Assembly: GCA_030267965.1 (NCBI GenBank)
Contig: BRYA01000183.1
Coordinates: 631-55,244, forward strand
Direction: 5' to 3'
Length of the DNA: 54,614 nucleotides
Origin: Triparma columacea
Taxonomy: Eukaryota > Sar > Bolidophyceae > Parmales > Triparmaceae
Shown: positions 21,201 to 31,636 of the stretch, piece after piece
Layout of the letters: every line of letters starts with the position of its first letter
Numbering within the stretch: the first letter of the stretch is position 1
Program-made: the position numbers and the translations under genes
The notes under the pieces: generated by a model
The model's database searches: none
Told to the model about the DNA's origin: nothing
The model's input: only the letters and a program-made list of their open reading frames with translations

Positions 21201-21524
21201 GAGTCTACTCACGAGGTTGTCCATGAAGCTTACCTTGAGAAGCAAGGACGAGGACTCGGGAAGTGGTGGAAGAAGAGGTACTTTAAGCTCACGAAGAAGG
21301 ACACAACGACCTACTTGAAGTATTACGACAAGGTAGGCTCGGAGAAGTGTAAGGGGGCGATAATCTTAGCCGGTACTACTGCAAAGGTTGTTGGGGCTAC
21401 AGAGTTTGACTTGAGGAATGAAGATACCGATATCACAACATTGCACCTCAGAGCTGACACAAAGCTCAAGATGGATATGTGGTTGGATAAGCTTAAGGAA
21501 GTTGGTGTGGAAGTAGAGCTTTAG
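18239..21524 (+). CDS. ARM-repeat, coiled-coil and PH-domain protein
   Basis: Two exons, 18239-19574 and 19648-21524, join in phase 1 across GTAAGT...CCACAG and give 1070 residues. Residues about 50-290 hold five near-identical armadillo-type repeats of 44-48 residues (LLEVVGKEGEEYKVGREYAL), followed by diverged ARM repeats to about 560. A coiled coil covers about 600-705. The middle region (FILIVPP..., LCAHDLSIAC, WVKDYAPALKNSLKALQ) resembles the C-terminal part of stramenopile Roco/NACHT-type proteins. A PH domain closes the protein (about 970-1070; AYLEKQGRGLGKWWKKRYFKL). Likely a membrane-recruited scaffold. The recent repeat amplification may also challenge assembly. Confidence 0.85.
18404..19060 (+). 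repeat. Five ARM-encoding tandem repeats of about 138 bp
   Basis: Units begin CTTGAGGTCGT at 18404, 18548, 18680, 18818 and 18956, spaced 144, 132, 138 and 138 bp. All spacings are multiples of three, so copy-number change keeps the frame. The unit core is almost unchanged at the nucleotide level, including silent positions, which points to recent amplification or gene conversion. Confidence 0.85.
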
Positions 21525-22091
21525 GGTTGACAGTGGATAAAGGAAAATTAAATCAAACAACGTTAGAATTGGAACGTGCAAATATTACAATACTAAAGAC
21601 CAAAGGAGGAGGAAACGAGAAAGAGGGAACCAACCCTTGACATTCATGACTGCAGACAAAGGAGGGGTGTTAGGGGTGGTAACCCAAAAGAGCAACAACT
21701 TTCATGGTCAAGGTATCCGACTTTTCATAATTAAACCCCCAATTCGTCCTCCCTTCTCTCGCGTCTTAAAAGTCGCTCCTCCATAACCCTTCCCCTCAAC
21801 CTCCCTCTCCCCCCTTTTCCAGCCCCCCCATTACCCTTACTTCCTCTTTCACTTCGCTTCCTCCCTTTTCCTTTTCTTCCTTCTCTCCGCTCCTCCCTTC
21901 CCTCCTCCCCCCCCACCTCCAGTGTTCCTTTTCTTCTCCTCCTTCATATTAAAGTATTCCTCCGGCAGTGTAAACCTCCCCAAAACCTCGCTCGTCTTCA
22001 TGTACATATCGCAGCAAAGGGCATAGTGTCATAATACACCTTCAACTCCACATCCCTAAGGGGGGGGGGACCCCCCCCCACCTTCCTCTTC
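21525..22091. other. Intergenic region holding a duplicated gene tail
   Basis: Apart from the partial copy of the SPC3 3' end (21845-22065) this interval has only poly-pyrimidine sequence. A run GGGGGGGGGACCCCCCCCC near 22062-22078 forms a perfect short palindrome at the junction of the two copies. Confidence 0.5.
21845..22065 (-). pseudogene. Duplicated 3' fragment of the signal peptidase subunit gene
   Basis: About 220 bp match 22085-22305, the 3' part of the neighbouring SPC3-like gene, at an offset of 243 bp. The fragment has point changes and a disrupted stretch where the gene reads ANMYM, and no start, so it is not a second gene. Tandem partial duplication is the simplest origin. Confidence 0.8.
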
Positions 22092-22733
22092 TCACTTCGC
22101 TTCCTCCCTCTTTCTTTTCTTCCTTCTCTCCGCTCCTCCCTTCCCTCCTCCCCCCCCACCTCCAGTGTTCCTTTTCTTCTCCTCCTTCATATTAAAGTAT
22201 TCCTCCGGCAGGGTAAACCTCCCCACAACCTCGCTCGTCGTCATGTACATGTTAGCCGTGATCGGCATAGTGTCATAATACACCTTCAGCTCCACGTCCC
22301 TGCCACGCAAATCCTTATGCTGGCTGATTAAGCTGTACTTTATAACAGCGTCGGTAACGGAGATGGTCTTGACGGGGTCGGTGGATTCGATTATCTTGTC
22401 GTATAGGACTACCTGGTTGAGACGGTTCTTCTTGGTCTCGTACTCTGCAACTACAAAGACAAACAGCTGCTTTACGTTCCAGTGGAACGCAGGCTCGAAA
22501 TCAGCCTCTATATCAATGCTGAATAACGCGCGATCGACCCCTCCGGAGGTACGGAGACTGCGGAAGGTGTTTAGACCTACTTTGGTAACGATGGCCTCCA
22601 TAGGGTGGTCGGGATTACCATTGTCACCGAGGATTGAAGGGATTGACGTTATGGACGCTAGGAGAGCCAGGACTAAGAGGACGGATAGGGAGAAGAATAC
22701 TACGGCATTCAAACGGACCCAGACAGTGTGCAT
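22092..22733 (-). CDS. SPC3: Signal peptidase complex subunit 3
   Basis: An intronless 213-residue protein with one N-terminal membrane helix (about residues 9-31) and a lumenal domain, the topology of SPC22/23 (SPCS3). Family features include the start MHTVWVRLNAVVFFSLSVL, the FSIDIEADFEPAFHWNVKQLFVFV strand region and the NQVVLYDKII block. The complex removes signal peptides in the ER; this subunit is structural but needed for activity in yeast. The usual length is ~180 residues. The extra ~30 are a Gly run and a Lys/Arg-rich tail, encoded by the stretch that is duplicated downstream, so the tail may have been altered by that event. Confidence 0.9.
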   Translation of the reverse strand: MHTVWVRLNAVVFFSLSVLLVLALLASITSIPSILGDNGNPDHPMEAIVTKVGLNTFRSLRTSGGVDRALFSIDIEADFEPAFHWNVKQLFVFVVAEYETKKNRLNQVVLYDKIIESTDPVKTISVTDAVIKYSLISQHKDLRGRDVELKVYYDTMPITANMYMTTSEVVGRFTLPEEYFNMKEEKKRNTGGGGGGGKGGAERRKKRKREEAK

Positions 22734-23432
22734 GATTAGAGAGGGGAAAGAAAGGGGAGGTTACTAATGGGAGGTGACTAATGGAAGAGAGCTACGAGAT
22801 GGGTGAAGAGGAGAACTTAAATAACGAATGGAGAGTGTTTGGGTAAGAATATTGGTATGATGAGTTAGTAAATGTATCACTAAACGTATATACAACATAA
22901 TAAACCTCATACACGGTTCATTTTGGCCATTTTTAAGCCTAACAATTGAGCCCAAACCCCGACGTCTGAGATAACACTTGGGCAATTTGAACTACCCTGA
23001 GTACTTCCCAAGACAGTTTTATTACACACAGGGGAGAGTGGGGGTATAGGAGACGATTGGGAGTGAAGAATTTGGCGCTTACCTAGATTATTGTGTTTCC
23101 AATTTAGAGGAGAAGATGTTTTGGCCATTGGGGAGTATTTCACGACTTTGAGGTGGGGTTTTAAGGACAAGGTGACGACCAGGTGTTTAGGCGGTTGTTG
23201 TTGCGTGTATTTTCGTTTCATATTGCAAAATTCGTTCTGTTTCGTCAAAATGTTTTTATATCAGAGTTATGTTACGCTTCGCAGCCATTGATTGCCTCTC
23301 TCCTTCAACACAGCCTGCCCTCCTCCTCCTTGCAGTCTGTCCTCCTTCACGTAAATGATTGTCAAGTTCCGTCTCCTCGACATGTAAGGCCTTCCCTCCT
23401 TTCCTCCTTCCCCTCCTTCCTCCCCCCCTCTC
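22734..23432. other. Intergenic, no gene seen
   Basis: Open frames here (for example 22907-23248 minus) have unlikely composition and no recognisable motif. Probably the upstream region of SPC3 plus the downstream region of the zinc-finger gene. Confidence 0.4.
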
Positions 23433-24740
23433 TCAACCCTTGACATTGTGTACGCTCGCGAGGTGGCACTTGACGCCTTTCCTCTCCCTCGCCTTAAACT
23501 CGCACCCCTCCTCCGGGCACACGAACCACATGACGTTCACCCCATGTACGGTACTCAGGTGGCTCTTGAAGTCCGCTTTCTTCTTGGACTTGTATGAGCA
23601 CCCGTCCCTGGGGCACGAGTACCACGTGACGCCGATGTTGTGGATGAGCGCGAGGTGGCTCTTTACGGCAGCCTGCTTCTTAGACTTGTACTCGCAGCCC
23701 TCCTGGGGGCACGGGTACCAAGTGACGTTGGCGTCTTTAACGCTACTCTTCACCCCCTCCTTCTTCCCATTTAACTCGTACTTGTCCTCCTGGCGGTCCC
23801 GGCGCTTCGCCCCGGCGTCGTGGACGTTGGCGAAGTGTGTCTTAACGTTGGCCCTCTCCTTGGCCTTGTACTCGCACCCCTCCACCGGGCACGGGAACCA
23901 CGTCACGCCGATGTCGTGGACGTTGGCGAGGTGGCGCTTGGTGGAGGCACGAGTCTTCGACTTGAAGTCGCAACCAGACTCAGGGCAAGGGTACCAAGTT
24001 ACGCCGATGTCGTGGATATGAGCAAGGTGCTTCTTGATTTCGGCTCTCTCCTTTGCTTTATATTCACACCCTTGTTGAGGGCAAGGATGCCACTTCACTC
24101 CAATTTCGTCGTGAAAACTGGAGAGGTTGCTCTTTACATTTTCTGCCTTCTTCGCCATATACTGCCACCCTTCCTGAGTAACCCACCCTTCTTTTATCGT
24201 ATCCGTGCCAATGTTTACCGTATCCGTGCCAATGTTGTGAACTTCTGCAAGGTGTATCTTGACATTGCCTCTCTGCTTCGCTTTATAGTCACACCCGACT
24301 TCCGGGCACGGATACCACTTCACGTTAACTTCGTGAACTTGAGCAAGGTGGTTCTTGACGGTGCCTTTGAGCTTTGCCTTAAAGTCGCAGCCGATAATCC
24401 TGCAACTGTACTTCATCTCGTCTACCACTTCCCCTCCGTCCTCCTGCTTCCTTTCAGCCACTAGGCCGTTAACTCCCGCCCCCCCCCCGCCACTGCTGCT
24501 GGTGTCCTTCCTGGCCTCCGTAACCTCATCGCACGGTTGGCAGATAAGCAGGTCATGCTGTATCACACCAACGTCTTCAACGCCCCCGTATCCCTTCATA
24601 CCGCCCGCTGCTGAAGTAGCCTCGTTGCGGCTTTCGTATCTACCAAGATTTTGCACTGGTGTTTCTAATTCTTCGACCTCCATTCCATCTATTATTTCTA
24701 TTGAGGCCACTTTAGGCGCAAACGCGTCCATGTTTGACAT
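23433..24740 (-). CDS. C2H2 zinc-finger protein, eight intact and two decayed fingers
   Basis: An intronless 435-residue protein beginning at the ATG of MSNMDAFAP. Eight C2H2 fingers of the form CP..GC(D/E)YKAK....K.HL..(V/I)H follow at ~33-residue spacing, joined by linkers containing GVTWYPC. Two more units have lost their cysteines: one around 24120-24240 (GWQYMAKK...LSSFH) and one around 23760-23820. The N-terminal ~110 residues contain a module ending LLICQPCDE that recurs in the gene at 38620. Arrays like this normally bind DNA or RNA. The finger signature (YKAK/YKSK in the recognition helix region) is unusually uniform. Confidence 0.85.
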   Translation of the reverse strand: MSNMDAFAPKVASIEIIDGMEVEELETPVQNLGRYESRNEATSAAGGMKGYGGVEDVGVIQHDLLICQPCDEVTEARKDTSSSGGGGAGVNGLVAERKQEDGGEVVDEMKYSCRIIGCDFKAKLKGTVKNHLAQVHEVNVKWYPCPEVGCDYKAKQRGNVKIHLAEVHNIGTDTVNIGTDTIKEGWVTQEGWQYMAKKAENVKSNLSSFHDEIGVKWHPCPQQGCEYKAKERAEIKKHLAHIHDIGVTWYPCPESGCDFKSKTRASTKRHLANVHDIGVTWFPCPVEGCEYKAKERANVKTHFANVHDAGAKRRDRQEDKYELNGKKEGVKSSVKDANVTWYPCPQEGCEYKSKKQAAVKSHLALIHNIGVTWYSCPRDGCSYKSKKKADFKSHLSTVHGVNVMWFVCPEEGCEFKARERKGVKCHLASVHNVKG

Positions 24741-25149
24741 GATATTATTGGTATGGTCGACGATCAAATGTAGGTTCTCCGAATAGTGCTAGAAAATATA
24801 TGTAAAAGTGAAAGAAACGAATAAATCAGTCGGGATTTCGGGTCAAGCCACACTAACTTCGTTTCGGACAACCGAAATTTGGGCAGAGGGAAGTCTGGAC
24901 TTGGAAACGACGACACTTTAATTTGCCAGCATGACATCTGTAAGTTATCGCTTAATTCTTCCTTCATCGTCTTTATGATTTATGTTAGAAGAGCTCTGTG
25001 TCACTTGAATGTTGTAATTGACGCTGAAAATGGTTTAAATGGCCCTTAAAATATCTCTGACGAGTCTCGTTTCCTCTTTTGTCCTTTGATTCGTCTTTAT
25101 TCGTCTTAATTCGTCAATATTCTCTCATTTATACAATCATGTTACCCTC
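24741..25149. other. Divergent intergenic region
   Basis: Between the zinc-finger gene and the sterol methyltransferase gene, which point away from each other. It includes imperfect ATTCGTC repeats near 25080-25120. No gene is supported. Confidence 0.4.
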
Positions 25150-26927
25150 ATGTTGCCTATATATCAACAAATACACTCATCTACTATCAAACTAACAAAT
25201 CTCCCCTCGACCCCGCAGGATACACTCAAGGATAATCTCCTTACTCATGTCCTCACTCCTGTCCTTAACTACCTACCAACCCCCGTCTCAACGACTTTCA
25301 AGGACCTCTACGCATCCAACCCCACCTCCCTCGTTGTCCTTCTCCTCTCCTCCCTCCTTCTCATCTTCCAGCTATTTTCTCGTCCAATCTCCAAGTCAGA
25401 CCGCTCCTTCAAGTCAGTGACCACGCTGCTCAACAGGGGGGAGAAGACGAACGAGGACATCGACGAGACGGTCAAGAGGTACGAAGGACTTTTCACTGAC
25501 GCCAGGACGGACGTTGGCGCCAACACGACTGAGGAGGCCATCGGGAAGAGGTGAGTTTAGTAGCTTTGGAGAGTGGGGAGATGGGGGGAGGGGAAGGGGC
25601 GCGGTTGCGGGATGAAAATGCCATGCCGTCGATGGCAACGCTAGCAACCACTACAACAATAACTCACGCATTCTTCTCCCCCATTCTTCCCCTCCTTACC
25701 CCCCCACCTCCCATTCAGGGCCGACGAGTACAAGGACATGGTCTCCTCCTTTTACGACCTCGTGACGGACTTCTACGAGTACGGTTGGGGTCAGTCCTTC
25801 CACTTCGCCCCCCGCTTCACCCACGAGACCTTCACCGAGTCCATCTACCGCGCCGAGCACTTCCTCGCCCTCAAGCTCGGGCTCTCCTCCTCCAAGAAGT
25901 GCGTCGACGTCGGGTGCGGCGTGGGGGGGCCGATGAGGAACATAGCGAGGTTCACGGGGGCGGACATCACGGGGGTCACCATCAACGAGTACCAGGTCAA
26001 GGTTGGGAACAGGTACTGCAAGGAACAGGGAGTGGACGACATCTGCAGGAGCACGCAGGTAAGCAAAGGGGGGAAGGGGGGGAGGGGGGATGATATGGGA
26101 CGTGCGCTACGGAGACGCACGCACCAAACCCTCCCAACTGAGACACCTCCCAAATCACGCACCTCTCCTCACACGCTCCCTCTACCCTCTCCCCCCTCCT
26201 CTCGTTCCCCACGCCACCCCCATGACCAGGGCGACTTCCAGCACCTCGACCAAAAATTCTCCCCCTCCACCTTCGACGCAGCCTACCAGATCGAGGCTAC
26301 CTGCCACTCCCCCAACAAGACCGAGACCTTCACCCAGGTCGCCACCGTCCTCAAGCCCGGGGGGCTCTTCGCAGGTTACGAGTGGGTCGTCCTCCCAGAG
26401 AACGGCTACGACTCCTCCAACCGTGAACACGTCAGGATCAAGGAGGGGATCGAGGTCGGGAACGGCCTCCCTACCCTGGCGACGGGGAAACAGGTCAAGG
26501 AGGCTTTGGAGAAGGCCGGGTTCGAGGTCCTCGAGGCTTTTGATGCCAACAGGGGACAGGTGAGCCACGAATAGGAGGATATAAGACGGCCTTGCTTGTT
26601 AAAGATTGCTACAAGTAAACCCTCTCAGCCTTCTAACGCCTCCCCCCCCCCTCCCCCCCCCCTCATCCCCTCCAGTTCGCCTCCAACGAGATTCCTTGGT
26701 ACCAGACCCTCAAGGGCAACTACACCTCCCTAACCGGTTTCCGCATGTCCCACGTCGGGCGCGTCTGCACCCACCTCATGTGCACGGTCCTCGAGACCCT
26801 CCGCGTCGCCCCTAAGGGAACCGTCAGGGTAAGCAGCCTGCTTAACGCGACCGCACTCGACCTCGTTGAGGGAGGGGAGAAGCAATTGTTCACACCGAGC
26901 TACTACTTCCTGGCAAGGAAGAGGTAG
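25150..26927 (+). CDS. SMT1: Sterol C-24 methyltransferase
   Basis: Four exons (25150-25550, 25719-26058, 26230-26559, 26676-26927) close in phase and give 440 residues. An N-terminal membrane helix sits at about residues 59-76. The SAM-binding motif VDVGCGVGGP lies at about 198-208, and the sterol-methyltransferase signature YQIEATCHSP at about 267-276; GWGQSFHFAPR is also typical of the family. The enzyme adds a methyl group from S-adenosylmethionine at C-24 of the sterol side chain in the ER. This is the defining step in making phytosterol-type sterols. A CCCGCAG at 25214-25219 looks like an acceptor, so the first ~25 residues could instead come from an undetected upstream exon. Confidence 0.92.
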
Positions 26928-26956
26928 GGAAGGGGAGATGAACTGAGAAATATGAG

Positions 26957-27010
26957 ATCATCGAGGGAAAGGGAAGAAGAGTGCATCAAGGGAAAGGGAA
27001 GAAGAGTGCC
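26957..27010 (+). repeat. Two tandem copies of a ~25-bp unit
   Basis: The unit AAGGGAAAGGGAAGAAGAGTG occurs twice in direct tandem, with a one-base difference near its left end, just after the sterol methyltransferase stop. It probably lies in the 3' UTR or immediately beyond it. Confidence 0.7.
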
Positions 27011-27199
27011 GTAAGCGAGGACACTTTGTGGAGTGTCTAAACTAGGGAGACTGTAAAGAGTCAGAAGCTATTCGCAAGAATCTTACATTTTCTTTTCATT
27101 ATGTGATGTATCGCTTTATCGCTCTCTCCAACCATAATCAAGTTTTTCTTTTGGCTATACAACATGCAGCATCTCTCTTCCCCCCCCCCCTCCCCCCCG

Positions 27200-30100
27200 C
27201 TACAGGAGTTTCTTGATCTCCTCGCACGTGTCCTTCGCGTCCCCAAGCACGACGTCCACGTTCTCCTTGAACAAAGTTGGGTTCTCCATGCCCGCGTACC
27301 CTACCGAGCCCAGCTTCCTCTTCATCACAAACACCCTCGAGGCGTCCCAGACCTTCAGGACGGGCATCCCAGCGATGCTGCAGTTGGGGTCCTCCTCGGC
27401 CGCAGAGTTAACGGTGTCGCTAGCGCCGATGACGATTACCAAGTCCGTGTCCTTCATGGTTGGGTTGATCTCCTCCATTTCCTCAACGATGTCGTAAGGT
27501 ACACCGGCCTCCGCCAAAAGAACATTGAGCTGACCTGGCATCCTCCCGGCGACCGGGTGGATCCCGAACCTGAATTCCTTCCCAGCCTCCTTCATCTTCT
27601 TGGCAATGTCAGCGACCGCAAACTGGCTCTGTGCGACTGCCATGCCATAACCCGGAACGACGACGATGCTCTTCGCCTCCTTCATTGCCTCGACCAGTTC
27701 CCCGACACCTGAAGTTGTGACGGTGCCGTCAAACTCCATGGCTGCGCCTCCGCCTCCTCCGCTCTTGGTCCCCGCGCCCCCCAGTATCACGCTCAGGACG
27801 CTCCTGTTCATGGCGTCGCACATGATGAGCGTTAGGATCGCCCCGCTGAACCCTATCAGCGCCCCGACTTCCGTTAGCAGCGGTGCCTTGAGCATGAAGC
27901 CCTCCGCCACCAGGGCCCAGCCGGAGTAAGAGTTCAGGACGGTGATCACGACGGGCATGTCGGCGCCGCCTATGCTGGCGGTTAGGTGGAACCCTAGGGC
28001 GCCGCTTACGACAGTCGCAACGGCCAGCGACGCGAGCCTGATCTGCTCGGGGTCAGAGGACAGTGCGCTGAGAATGTCTGGGGACAAGAAGGACGCTAGC
28101 CCGGCTAGAACGGTCGCCAGCCCCGCCAGGTTGATGGCGTCGCGACCGGGGAGGGATAGCGCTGTTGAGGACAGGAGCTGGGACAGCTTCCCGTAGGCGA
28201 CTAGTGATCCCGTTGCCGTTATAGCACCTATGAAAGTGGCCCCGTAAATGCATGCCAATATTCCAGCGTCGAGGTCTCCCGAATTGCCGTAGTACTCCCC
28301 AATCGCCCCCGCTACCGCTGCCACTCCGACGAGAGAGTGGAATGCCGCGACCGTCTGAGGGAGCTCCGTGGGCCCGACGTTTTTTGCCAGCGTGGTGCCG
28401 GCTACGGCACCTAGGCCCCCGAATGTCGCGAGCTGCGTAAAGGCTTGCCCGGTAGCACCGGCGACGCTCATGTCCCCCACCGTCGAAGCGAGACCCAGCC
28501 CGACACCTAAGATCCCGACGACGTTACCTGACCTGGCGGTGCTCTGATTAGCGAGGCCTGCGATGGCGAGGATGCAGCAGATGGCTGAGGCTACTCCTGT
28601 TACACCTGAAGCTCCGGCGAGGCTACCGACGCCCATGAACCCAGCGAGACCCATGCTCCCGACGAGGATTGAAGCTGGTATCGCGTAAAGACCGAAGAAA
28701 TCTGGAGGATCGTCGGGCCTCTTGAAAAGGTCCAGCATCTACGTTAGCCGGGAAAGGGTTGCGTTGGAGTTAGCGAGAAGTAATAATAAGTCGCCATGAT
28801 TTTTGCCATGAAATTCGGTCCCCATCTCCTTGGCTTTGACCTCCGTTCAATTTCCCGATTCTCACCTTGCCCGATACTCCGAATCCTCCCGCGATATTAA
28901 TGAAGGAAAGTGTGACCGCCAAAGCTCCCATCGACCCCTGCACAGATTCCGGTACCACCGACGTCGTCGCCCCCTCGTGCGATAGTAATAGCATGCCCCC
29001 GACAGCCGTCATTCCGCTGATGGCGTTCGTGACAGCCATTAGCGGGCTGTGTAGCGCCGGCGCCACACCCCAGACTACCTGCTGACCGGCTAGGCCGGCG
29101 AGTGCGAATGTGGATAGAAGGGCGGTCGAGGCGGGGTCGCGTGATTGGGAACCTACGGCCGCCAAGAGTGAGGCTGCTATGGATCCGTACACGGCGTTCC
29201 TTATGAAAGTGTCCTTAACCTCCTTCTCCATAATCTCCCTCGAGGCCTCCTCGTCGACCGGCTCGGGCGCCTTGACTTCAGGGGCCTTGTAGGGCGTCAT
29301 TACACCCTAAGAGACGAGCGAAGCGAGCGGCGTTGGAAATGGTTGGATGCTTAGAATTGCTGAATTTGCAGTGCCCGTGGGGGGTCCTTGTTTTGGTTAT
29401 GCGAACTCACCTCCTTCCCCCACCTCACGACCCCATCCTTGACGATCATCATATTGTCGACTGCCGGGTCAGTCGTATCGACGTAATAGTACCCCTTGTT
29501 ATCCGTCGTCTGCGGCCCTACGCTGAGTAGGAAGTTCTTCACGTTGTTACTGAACAAGTTCGAGCTCGTAGCAGGTAGTCTGCTCGGTAAGTCCGTCCAC
29601 CCTACGATCGTTACCCCCCCATCCGTCTCAACCACATCATCCGCTACGCTAGCCTCAACGTTACCTCCGTTCGCAGCCGCCAGGTCAACAATCACGCTAC
29701 CACGCTTCATGGCGTTGAGCATTTCAGAGGTGACGAGTGTGGGTGCAGGTCGACCTGGGATTAGTGCCGTGGTAATGATGATGTCAACGTCTGCCGCCTG
29801 CTCTAGCATCATGTCTGCCTGGGCTTGCTTGAATCCCTCACTCATCTCCTTAGCGTAACCACCCTCACCGCTCCCGTCCTCCTTGTAATCCACCTCTAGG
29901 AATGTTGCACCCATGCTCTCAACCTGCTCCTTCGTAACAGGCCTTACGTCGAAAGCCCTGACAATAGCCCCCATGTTCCTGGCAGTTTGAATCGCAGCGA
30001 GACCGGCTACACCGACGCCAAGGACGAGGACCTTGGCAGGTGGTACCTTACCAGCGGCTGTCATTTGACCGGCGAAGAGACGCCCGTAGGAGTTGCTGGC

Positions 30101-30870
30101 TTCAACGACTGCGCGGTAACCGGCGATGTTGGCCTGGCTGGATAGGGTGTCAAATGCCTGGGCCCTGGAAAGGAGTCGAGGGACTGAGGTCAAGTCGAAC
30201 ACTGTCGCTTTCGCGTCCTCGAACATCGGGAGGAGTTCGGGGGAGAGGTTAGGGGAGACCTGGGCGATTAAGGTCTTGTCTTTTAATTCTGGAACCATTG
30301 AGGGGGGAGGAGGACGGATCTTTACGAGGATGTCTGAGGCAGTTATGACAGAGGTGGAAGTGGGGTGGATTGTGCAACCTACGGAGGCGTAGGAAGAGTC
30401 GGGGAAGGAGGAGAAACCAGAGGAACTTTCGACTGCTACCTTGAAGCCTGGGGTGGGGCAAAGGGCGGGGTGAAGGGATTAGAGAGAGGTGGGGGTAGTA
30501 GGTGACAAGAGAAGTAGTTAAAGTTGTTCCGTACTTCCTCACCTGCTTCAACCAACTTCTCAGCAGTGTCTGGGGTGATGGCTACCCTTTGTTCTTCCTT
30601 GCTGAAGTGACCGTCAGACAAGACTCCGATGGTCATGTCGTTGTAGGGAATGCCTGTTGGGATCTTGGAGTCGTTGTTGGTGTCAGGGCGATCCTCATCG
30701 GATGCACTTGCAGTCGTGATGGGGGAGATTGTTGACTTTAAACGATGATTTGTCCTATATGGTTTGGTATATAGTGGAGAGGGAGCATGATGGTTAAGCG
30801 TAAATGCTAATATTCTTTGAGGTATCACCGCTAGGCAAATAATTAGGAAGAAAGGTTCGAGCAGCTGCAT
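27200..30870 (-). CDS. Proton-translocating NAD(P) transhydrogenase, fused alpha-beta
   Basis: Four exons (30870-30543, 30447-29411, 29306-28866, 28738-27200) join in consistent phase, 1114 residues. Order: leader, alpha dI NAD domain (about 45-445, with [18 protein letters not shown]), alpha dII helices (about 480-600), beta dII helices, and beta dIII NADP domain (about 945-1114, with GYGMAVAQ and [18 protein letters not shown]). The enzyme couples proton flow to hydride transfer from NADH to NADP. The start is the ATG of MQLLEPFF; a GTG lies just upstream. The leader is a signal peptide ending ILA then FTLNHHAPS, which resembles the ASA-FAP plastid motif of red-lineage algae. That suggests a plastid rather than mitochondrial location. 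Confidence 0.93.
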
Positions 30871-31258
30871 CAAAGGCAACTTCACTTCACAAGGGGGGCG
30901 TTTGGTTGCTTGTTACGACGTCAGATGCTTCTTTGTGGTAGAGGTATCGGGTTGGTGTTAAATTTGGGTTGGAAAATGGCGTTAGAAAATAAATAGGATA
31001 TGGAGAAAGGAGAAGCTCCTTTGGGAGCTCTTTTGGAAGTCATTCCTTGACCCCATTTTCTCCATCATACAAACACGATATTCTCTTATTCTGCTTTCAA
31101 TACCTTAAAAATTAACTCGTTCGACTACACACACCCATCATATTATCAAAACAATCTCCTAGGCCTCTAAAAAACAACCCTACACATCCCCAGCCCCGTT
31201 TCTTCTCTCACTTCTTCCACAAACAAGCCCCTCCCAAGCCCCTCCCACACACCCCACA
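30871..31258. other. Divergent intergenic region
   Basis: Between the transhydrogenase gene and the small basic gene, which diverge. Contains a short inverted pair, GGAGAAGCTCC, around 31010-31020. No gene is seen. Confidence 0.35.
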
Positions 31259-31522
31259 ATGTCATCCGCCGCAGCTACCAGGCTCAGCAAGCTTCTAACA
31301 TCATCCTGTCCTTCAATATCTCCCTCCCTCCCCTATCTCACATCTAAATTATCACCAAACACAATGGACGATTACTCCTCCCTCTTAGAGGACATATTCG
31401 AGCGTCGTCGTCTACAGAGGCTTGACACAGGGGCGGATAACAAGCTCTCGGCGAAGGAGCTAACGAAGAAAAGCGCGCATAGGGCGGGATTCGAAATGCC
31501 TGAACAGTATAAAGGGGAATGA
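31259..31522 (+). CDS. Small basic protein, possibly mitochondrial
   Basis: An 87-residue intronless protein. The first ~30 residues are rich in Ser, Ala, Leu and Arg and lack acids (MSSAAATRLSKLLTSSC), like a mitochondrial presequence. The rest is a charged, probably helical domain (LLEDIFERRRLQRLDTG, ELTKKSAHRAGF). The leader upstream is CA-rich and the ATG context (CACAATG) is good. The length and layout resemble small subunits of respiratory or ATP synthase complexes, but no family match is recognised. Convergent with the three-TM gene, whose last exon ends 115 bp away. Confidence 0.55.
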   Translation: MSSAAATRLSKLLTSSCPSISPSLPYLTSKLSPNTMDDYSSLLEDIFERRRLQRLDTGADNKLSAKELTKKSAHRAGFEMPEQYKGE

Positions 31523-31636
31523 AGGCTGGGGAATAATAAGAAGGAATTCCCTTTGTTCTTTTAGTCACACACGGGCGGCTTTTGCTTGAAGCAACGAGCG
31601 GAAGTGCGTTGTTGTTGTTGTCTTATATTTCTGTCC

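Noticed and set aside
22907..23248. 113-codon minus frame between genes
   Set aside because: Composition is unlike protein in its neighbours, with no motif and no splice partner.
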